8,449 nucleotides of DNA from DATKWU01 sp964653685 (GTDB taxonomy: Bacteria > Patescibacteriota > Microgenomatia > PFEM01 > JAHIFH01). Positions within the stretch are counted from its first letter, which is position 1. The number at the start of each line of letters is the position of its first letter. The translations under genes and the position numbers were made by a program. The stretch lies in assembly GCA_964653685.1 (NCBI GenBank), contig CAZZHA010000028.1:1-8449 (forward strand). Direction: 5' to 3'. This document shows positions 4,864-8,449 of this stretch, piece after piece. The notes beneath the pieces are model-generated. The model was given only the letters and a program-made list of their open reading frames with translations. It was not told the origin of the DNA and made no database searches.

Positions 4864-6071
4864 TGGACTTTACCGAAGTCATTAAAGTTGCCATTGAAGC
4901 TTTAAAAACCAACAAAACCCGTTCTGGCTTAACCATGCTTGGAATTATCATTGGTGTTACCTCGGTCATTCTTTTAATATCCATTGGTAGTGGTTTAAAA
5001 ACCTATATTACCCAACAACTCGAAGGATTAGGTTCAAACGCTATCTGGGTTTTCCCAGGCGAACTAAATATAAATGCTGGTGGAGGAGGAGAGGGTGTCC
5101 CTGGAGCAGGAGTAGCCGCTTCAAAATTTACTTTTGATCATATCAAACAACTCGAAGGAGAAAGTAAAACTATCAAAGCGGTCATGGCCTATACAGAAAA
5201 CAACGGGACGATGAGATATAAGGGAAAAAGTTTAATTACTCAGATAGCAGGCGTTGGCCCAGACTATCAGGAAATCAGAGATCAGAAAGTTGTTGATGGC
5301 GCTTTTTTTACCCGTTCCCAATACAATTCTGCTAAAAAAGTGGCTGTTTTGGGTAAAACTGTAGCCGAAGACCTTTTTGGTCAAGAAGATCCAATAGGTA
5401 AAAAAATTACCATTTCCGACCAGCGCTATACTGTCTTGGGTATTCTCGAAGAAAAAGGTGCTCTTGGTGGCATTGATATGGACAAACAAGTCTTTATCCC
5501 AGCGACCACGGCGATGCACCAGTTCGATATGGAATACATCCAATCACTCTGGGTTCAATCTCGAGATTCTGAATCTGTTCCACAAACAAAAGAAGAAATA
5601 GAAACTATTCTTTTGAAAACTCTTAATGATGAAGAATTTTCCGTTTTAGACACTAAAAGCGTTTTAGGTGTTGTCTCCAGTATTTTAGGTGTTCTCACGG
5701 CTGCCCTGAGTGGGATTGCCGCCATTTCTCTAGTCGTCGGCGGCATTGGCATTATGAATATCATGCTTGTTTCGGTCACCGAAAGAACCCGGGAAATTGG
5801 TTTAAGAAAGGCGATTGGCGCTACTCCCAAGAATATCCTCACCCAATTTATTGTTGAGGCGATTGTTCTTTCTTTTGTTGGCGGTTCGGTGGGTATCCTC
5901 TTAGGAGTTGGTGGCGCTCTTTTGGTCGGCCGTTTTTTTACCACCACGATTACGCCTTGGTCAATTGGTCTGGCTTTTTTTGTCTCTAGCTTTGTTGGCG
6001 TTGTCTTTGGGGCAGCGCCGGCTTATAAAGCTTCAAAACTTAATCCCATTGACGCCCTGCGCTACGAATAG
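4863..6071 (+). CDS. ABC transporter permease, MacB/FtsX family
   Basis: 402 residues. TM1 (about 22-43) lies within the conserved N-terminus TNKTRSGLTMLGIIIGV. A large extracytoplasmic MacB core domain (about 44-270) has a Gly-rich loop at 72-83, and three C-terminal segments follow (about 277-305, 328-356, 366-386). The FtsX-domain signature SVTERTREIGLRKAIGA (304-320) and the C-terminal AYKASKLNPIDALRYE (387-402) are typical of type VII ABC permeases. Such proteins do not carry substrate through the bilayer like classical transporters; they transmit ATP-driven motion to the outside. Together with the adaptor and ATPase it forms a MacAB-like exporter, possibly for peptides, lipids or antimicrobials; the substrate cannot be told. 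The end of the gene contains the -35 box of the next promoter. Confidence 0.95.
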   Translation: MDFTEVIKVAIEALKTNKTRSGLTMLGIIIGVTSVILLISIGSGLKTYITQQLEGLGSNAIWVFPGELNINAGGGGEGVPGAGVAASKFTFDHIKQLEGESKTIKAVMAYTENNGTMRYKGKSLITQIAGVGPDYQEIRDQKVVDGAFFTRSQYNSAKKVAVLGKTVAEDLFGQEDPIGKKITISDQRYTVLGILEEKGALGGIDMDKQVFIPATTAMHQFDMEYIQSLWVQSRDSESVPQTKEEIETILLKTLNDEEFSVLDTKSVLGVVSSILGVLTAALSGIAAISLVVGGIGIMNIMLVSVTERTREIGLRKAIGATPKNILTQFIVEAIVLSFVGGSVGILLGVGGALLVGRFFTTTITPWSIGLAFFVSSFVGVVFGAAPAYKASKLNPIDALRYE

Positions 6072-6077
6072 TATAAA
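6049..6077 (+). promoter_or_regulatory. Promoter giving a probably leaderless mRNA for the gene at 6085
   Basis: TTGACG (6049-6054) and TATAAA (6072-6077) with a 17-base spacer. Seven bases after the -10 is the A of ATG 6085, so transcription and translation may start at the same base. The -35 lies inside the permease gene and the -10 begins on the base after its stop. Confidence 0.6.
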
Positions 6078-6084
6078 AAAAGTA

Positions 6085-6447
6085 ATGAGTTGGCGTTACA
6101 AAATAGGTAAAATTACCTCGATTCTCTTAATTGGTACTGGTCTTTATCAGATTTTTTATTCCACTGTCTTGCTTATTTTCGTTTATCCTCAACTGAAATT
6201 CGGAAGCAGTCAATCAGGAACACTTCTTTACGAGGGCTTAGTTGAAAAGGCAATTGTTTATTATCTAGCCATGGTTATCAACGGCTTTTACGGTCTGGCT
6301 TTGATGTTTAAATCTGAAGAAGAATTAACCTATTTTCAGATTCTTGGCGGTTTAATTATCTTTGGCCTCAGTGTCTTTTTTATTACTAAAACTCCAGTGA
6401 CCAACGACCCTATTTTTGAATGGTTGACCAGTTTGATAAAAAGATAA
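6085..6447 (+). CDS. Small three-TM membrane protein of unknown function
   Basis: 120 residues from ATG 6085. The frame is open further upstream, to 5908, but that part overlaps the conserved end of the permease and reads as low-complexity Leu/Arg, so it is a shadow. Three hydrophobic segments are seen, about 9-33, 54-75 and 83-101, with basic residues at the N-terminus (WRYKIGK) and a short C-terminal tail ending IKR. I recognise no family. It starts 13 bases after the permease stop, so it could be read with the exporter operon, but it also has its own promoter with a leaderless start. The next gene follows after three bases. A role near the exporter or the membrane is only a guess. Confidence 0.75.
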   Translation: MSWRYKIGKITSILLIGTGLYQIFYSTVLLIFVYPQLKFGSSQSGTLLYEGLVEKAIVYYLAMVINGFYGLALMFKSEEELTYFQILGGLIIFGLSVFFITKTPVTNDPIFEWLTSLIKR

Positions 6448-6450
6448 AAA

Positions 6451-7218
6451 ATGAAAATTTTGTTTCTTGGTACTTCTGCAGGTTGGCCTCTGCCCCGACT
6501 AGGCTGTGATTGTTCCATTTGTCGCTCTCAAGACCCTCATGACAAACGCCTCCGACCCTCAGTTCTGGTTAATGATTCCATTCTCATCGACGCCTCGCCA
6601 GATATTTATCATCAATTAACTAATCTGAAAGTTGACACTTCTAAAATCAGTGCTTTGTTAATCACTCATGCCCATCCTGACCATATCCATGGTTTTTACG
6701 ACCTAACTCATCTTTATAATCGCCAAATCAAAAAACCAAAGCTGATTGTGCCTCTTGATGTTCTTCGCGGCTTGCGCCAATTCCACCCTTTACCGCTTAA
6801 ACCCTTTCAGCCAGAAATTGTAAAACCAAAAACGTTGTTTGAATACGAAAAAACCAAAATCTCTTTTTTTCCGGTTGAACACAGCCACCTGCCTTGTTAC
6901 GGCCTTAAATTAAAAAAAGACAAAATTTTTGTTTATCTACCTGATTTGCGCAAATTACCTAAAACTGAAAAAAAATTAGTTCGCGATGTTCATCTCCTCG
7001 TCCTTGACGGTTCTTCTTTAGGCAAAAAGGGCCAAACCAGAATCCACCAATCAATTAAAGAGGGAATTATCCTCGCTAAAGAACTCAGACCAAAACTCTG
7101 CTATTTCACCCATATTGGCCATATTACTGGTACTCATCAAGAATTAGAAGCTTTTGTTCAAGAACAAGGCGGCAAAAATTACCATATTGCTTATGATGGT
7201 CTTGAACTTGAAATCTAA
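6451..7218 (+). CDS. PhnP-like metallo-beta-lactamase-fold hydrolase
   Basis: 255 residues. It opens with LFLGTSAGWPLPRLGCDCSI, the start of PhnP/PqqB-type proteins, and has Cys19, Cys21 and Cys24 (CDCSIC), which in PhnP relatives bind a structural zinc. The metal centre motif HxHxDH is complete (THAHPDHIHG; His73, His75, Asp77, His78). Further ligand candidates are His144/His146 in EHSHLP, Asp165 in LPDLRK and His221 in FTHIGH. E. coli PhnP, of almost the same length, opens a cyclic ribosyl phosphate in phosphonate breakdown; no other phn gene is visible here, so a general cytoplasmic phosphodiesterase is the safer call. There is no signal peptide. It starts three bases after the small membrane protein and is probably co-transcribed with it. 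No Shine-Dalgarno site is seen. Confidence 0.88.
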   Translation: MKILFLGTSAGWPLPRLGCDCSICRSQDPHDKRLRPSVLVNDSILIDASPDIYHQLTNLKVDTSKISALLITHAHPDHIHGFYDLTHLYNRQIKKPKLIVPLDVLRGLRQFHPLPLKPFQPEIVKPKTLFEYEKTKISFFPVEHSHLPCYGLKLKKDKIFVYLPDLRKLPKTEKKLVRDVHLLVLDGSSLGKKGQTRIHQSIKEGIILAKELRPKLCYFTHIGHITGTHQELEAFVQEQGGKNYHIAYDGLELEI

Positions 7219-7235
7219 AACTAAACCAGTACAAT
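7208..7235 (+). promoter_or_regulatory. Promoter of the secreted helical protein gene
   Basis: TTGAAA (7208-7213) and TACAAT (7230-7235) with a 16-base spacer. The -10 overlaps an in-frame ATG at 7234, so the transcript should begin near 7242 and use ATG 7249. Confidence 0.55.
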
Positions 7236-7248
7236 GATTAGTAGGCAG

Positions 7249-8067
7249 ATGAAAAAAATATTGACTATTATCTTTCTCTTCTCTTTTCTTTTTCTAGTTC
7301 CTTCTCCGGCTATTAAAGCTCAAGATAATCAGGAATTTAATTTTGACCGGGCTTATCAAGATTATCTCTTTACCTACAACCAATACCGCCAGGCTCATAA
7401 TGAATATGTGACCGCCAGAGAACAGTATCTTAACTACAAAACTTTGACGGCCAAAACCCTAGCTTTAGAACAAACTCTTAAAATGCTCCAAGAAAGAGAC
7501 AACACGATTCGCACTTATTTGACCGCCCTGAGAATGAAAATGGCGGAAACCACCGGCATTCTTAACTACAAACAAAATACTCTTTATCTTCAGCTTGACG
7601 CTGAAGTCGCCTGGTACGTTAATCATCGCGACAGCCTTTCTAGTGCGGCCTCTCTAGAGGATTTAACCAAACTTTCAAAAGAAACTGAAGAACGCTATGG
7701 TAAAACTCAAGTCTTAATTTACCAAGGCCTAGGGATTATTCTTGAAGGTAAAGAAAACAATCTCAAAAATCAAATTAATGACCAAATTCAAATCCTTAAA
7801 GAAAAAATTACCGAGATTCGAGAAAAAGGCGACAAAGACACAACCATTGCCGAACGTTGGCTCTTAGAAGCCGAGAACAAATTAACCAGAGCTCAAGAAA
7901 AAATAGACGAAGCCAATGGTTTATTGAATTCTTTGAAAGCTTTTGATCAAGACAAACAAGAAGATTACAATCAAGCCCAAAATCTGTACCAAGAAGCTCA
8001 TCTCTATCTCAAAGAAGCCAATTCTTTTCTTAAAGAACTGGTTAGAGAAATAAAAACCGCCGATTAA
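7249..8067 (+). CDS. Secreted helical/coiled-coil protein of unknown function
   Basis: 272 residues from ATG 7249. The frame also opens at 7234, but that ATG is part of a likely -10 box, whereas 7249 gives a textbook signal peptide (MKKILTIIFLFSF..., cleavage AIKA-Q after residue 24), so I chose it. The mature part is almost entirely predicted helix rich in Gln, Glu, Lys, Leu and Tyr. Tyr-rich repeats occur near the front (RAYQDYLFTYNQYRQAHNEY) and long charged heptad-like stretches at about 164-225 and 235-268, which suggest coiled coils. There are no Cys and no catalytic motif that I can see. It probably acts outside the membrane as a structural or adaptor protein. The next gene starts two bases after its stop and encodes a membrane-anchored protein, suggesting a pair. 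I do not recognise the family. Confidence 0.75.
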   Translation: MKKILTIIFLFSFLFLVPSPAIKAQDNQEFNFDRAYQDYLFTYNQYRQAHNEYVTAREQYLNYKTLTAKTLALEQTLKMLQERDNTIRTYLTALRMKMAETTGILNYKQNTLYLQLDAEVAWYVNHRDSLSSAASLEDLTKLSKETEERYGKTQVLIYQGLGIILEGKENNLKNQINDQIQILKEKITEIREKGDKDTTIAERWLLEAENKLTRAQEKIDEANGLLNSLKAFDQDKQEDYNQAQNLYQEAHLYLKEANSFLKELVREIKTAD

Positions 8068-8069
8068 AA

Positions 8070-8449
8070 ATGAATAAAGAAGAAATTATTAGCCAAAACT
8101 TTGAAACCCAAATCCCAATTAAAGAGAAGGGGGCTCTTCTATGGCAAAAAACCAAAGACAAAATCAACAATCTCCCTTTTAAAGACAAACTACCTACCAG
8201 TAAAAACAAAAAAATTGCCTTGATTATAGGCATTATTCTCTTCCTTATGATAATTATCCTAGTAATCATCAGTTCCACTTACCGTACTTCTCAATTCAAA
8301 CCACCGATTCTTCCCTCACCCTCACCCAACCCTTATGAAGAAGAAATTAAAAACCCCTCAAATTACGCCACTGATTCAGCCATTTTAGGAGTTGAAGAAA
8401 AAGTCAAAGAAATTAACCAAGAACTTGACCAAACTGACCTCAAAGAAAC
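8070..8449 (+). CDS. Single-pass membrane protein of unknown function (3' truncated)
   Basis: It is open from ATG 8070 to the window edge, with 126 visible residues. A polar, Lys-rich cytoplasmic N-terminus of about 48 residues (with KTKDKINNLPFKDKLPTSKNKK) is followed by a single hydrophobic segment (about 49-69, IALIIGIILFLMIIILVIIS). Next is a Pro-rich stalk (PPILPSPSPNP, 78-88), and then an acidic helical start (EEKVKEINQELDQTDLKE). The layout is that of a membrane anchor holding an extracytoplasmic helical domain, which matches the coiled-coil nature of the secreted protein encoded just two bases upstream. The two are probably co-transcribed and may work together. No family is recognised. 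An opposite-strand frame at 8042-8278 is a shadow of this gene. Confidence 0.75.
   Translation, partial: MNKEEIISQNFETQIPIKEKGALLWQKTKDKINNLPFKDKLPTSKNKKIALIIGIILFLMIIILVIISSTYRTSQFKPPILPSPSPNPYEEEIKNPSNYATDSAILGVEEKVKEINQELDQTDLKE

Noticed and set aside
3571..5947. Several minus-strand ORFs over the exporter genes
   Set aside because: All lie antisense to genes with intact, conserved motifs.
5908..6084. Upstream extension of the 120-residue membrane protein
   Set aside because: It lies in another frame inside the conserved C-terminus of the permease and has no family resemblance; the promoter also points to 6085.
1..8449. CRISPR arrays, insertion sequences, integrases or direct repeats
   Set aside because: None seen on reading through; no transposase or integrase motifs and no regularly spaced repeats.

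Overview
The window looks like a piece of a small, AT-rich bacterial genome of Patescibacteria/CPR type, possibly Microgenomates. This is inferred from compact genes, one- to few-base gaps or overlaps, scarce Shine-Dalgarno sequences, tRNA genes with no encoded CCA, and many short membrane or secreted proteins of unknown function. TGA is used as a stop (methyltransferase gene), so the standard bacterial code applies. All genes I accept are on the + strand.

Layout. (1) 3-209: C-terminal end of a membrane protein. (2) 214-402: a promoter driving tRNA-Arg(TCG) and tRNA-Lys(CTT). (3) 458-1817: a membrane-anchored lysozyme-like protein overlapping a SAM-dependent methyltransferase by 17 bases. (4) 1814-2213: a self-contained transcription unit with its own promoter and terminator. 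It is GC-richer than its surroundings and full of exact inverted repeats. It carries an 86-codon ORF, but it may be an unrecognised structured RNA of about 360 nt. (5) 2219-2867: a near-consensus promoter, two tandem terminator-like hairpins, then a secreted paralogue of the lysozyme-like protein. (6) 2856-3034: tRNA-Leu(TAG) with its own promoter and terminator. (7) 3051-6071: an ABC exporter of MacAB type (adaptor, ATPase, FtsX/MacB-like permease) in a tight operon. (8) 6049-7218: a small multi-TM protein, probably leaderless, and a PhnP-like metallo-beta-lactamase-fold hydrolase. (9) 7208-8449: a secreted helical protein, then a single-pass membrane protein cut by the window edge.

How the genes fit together. 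The window is dominated by cell-envelope functions: two probable peptidoglycan-cleaving enzymes, an export pump, and a secreted coiled-coil protein next to a membrane-anchored one. Promoters are unusually readable: TTGNNN, a spacer of 16-17 bases, and TAWAAT-like -10 boxes recur. Two of them overlap or abut the longest-ORF start codon, which lets me move those starts downstream. The observations most worth following are the structured unit at 1814-2213 and the promoter-terminator leader at 2219-2327.
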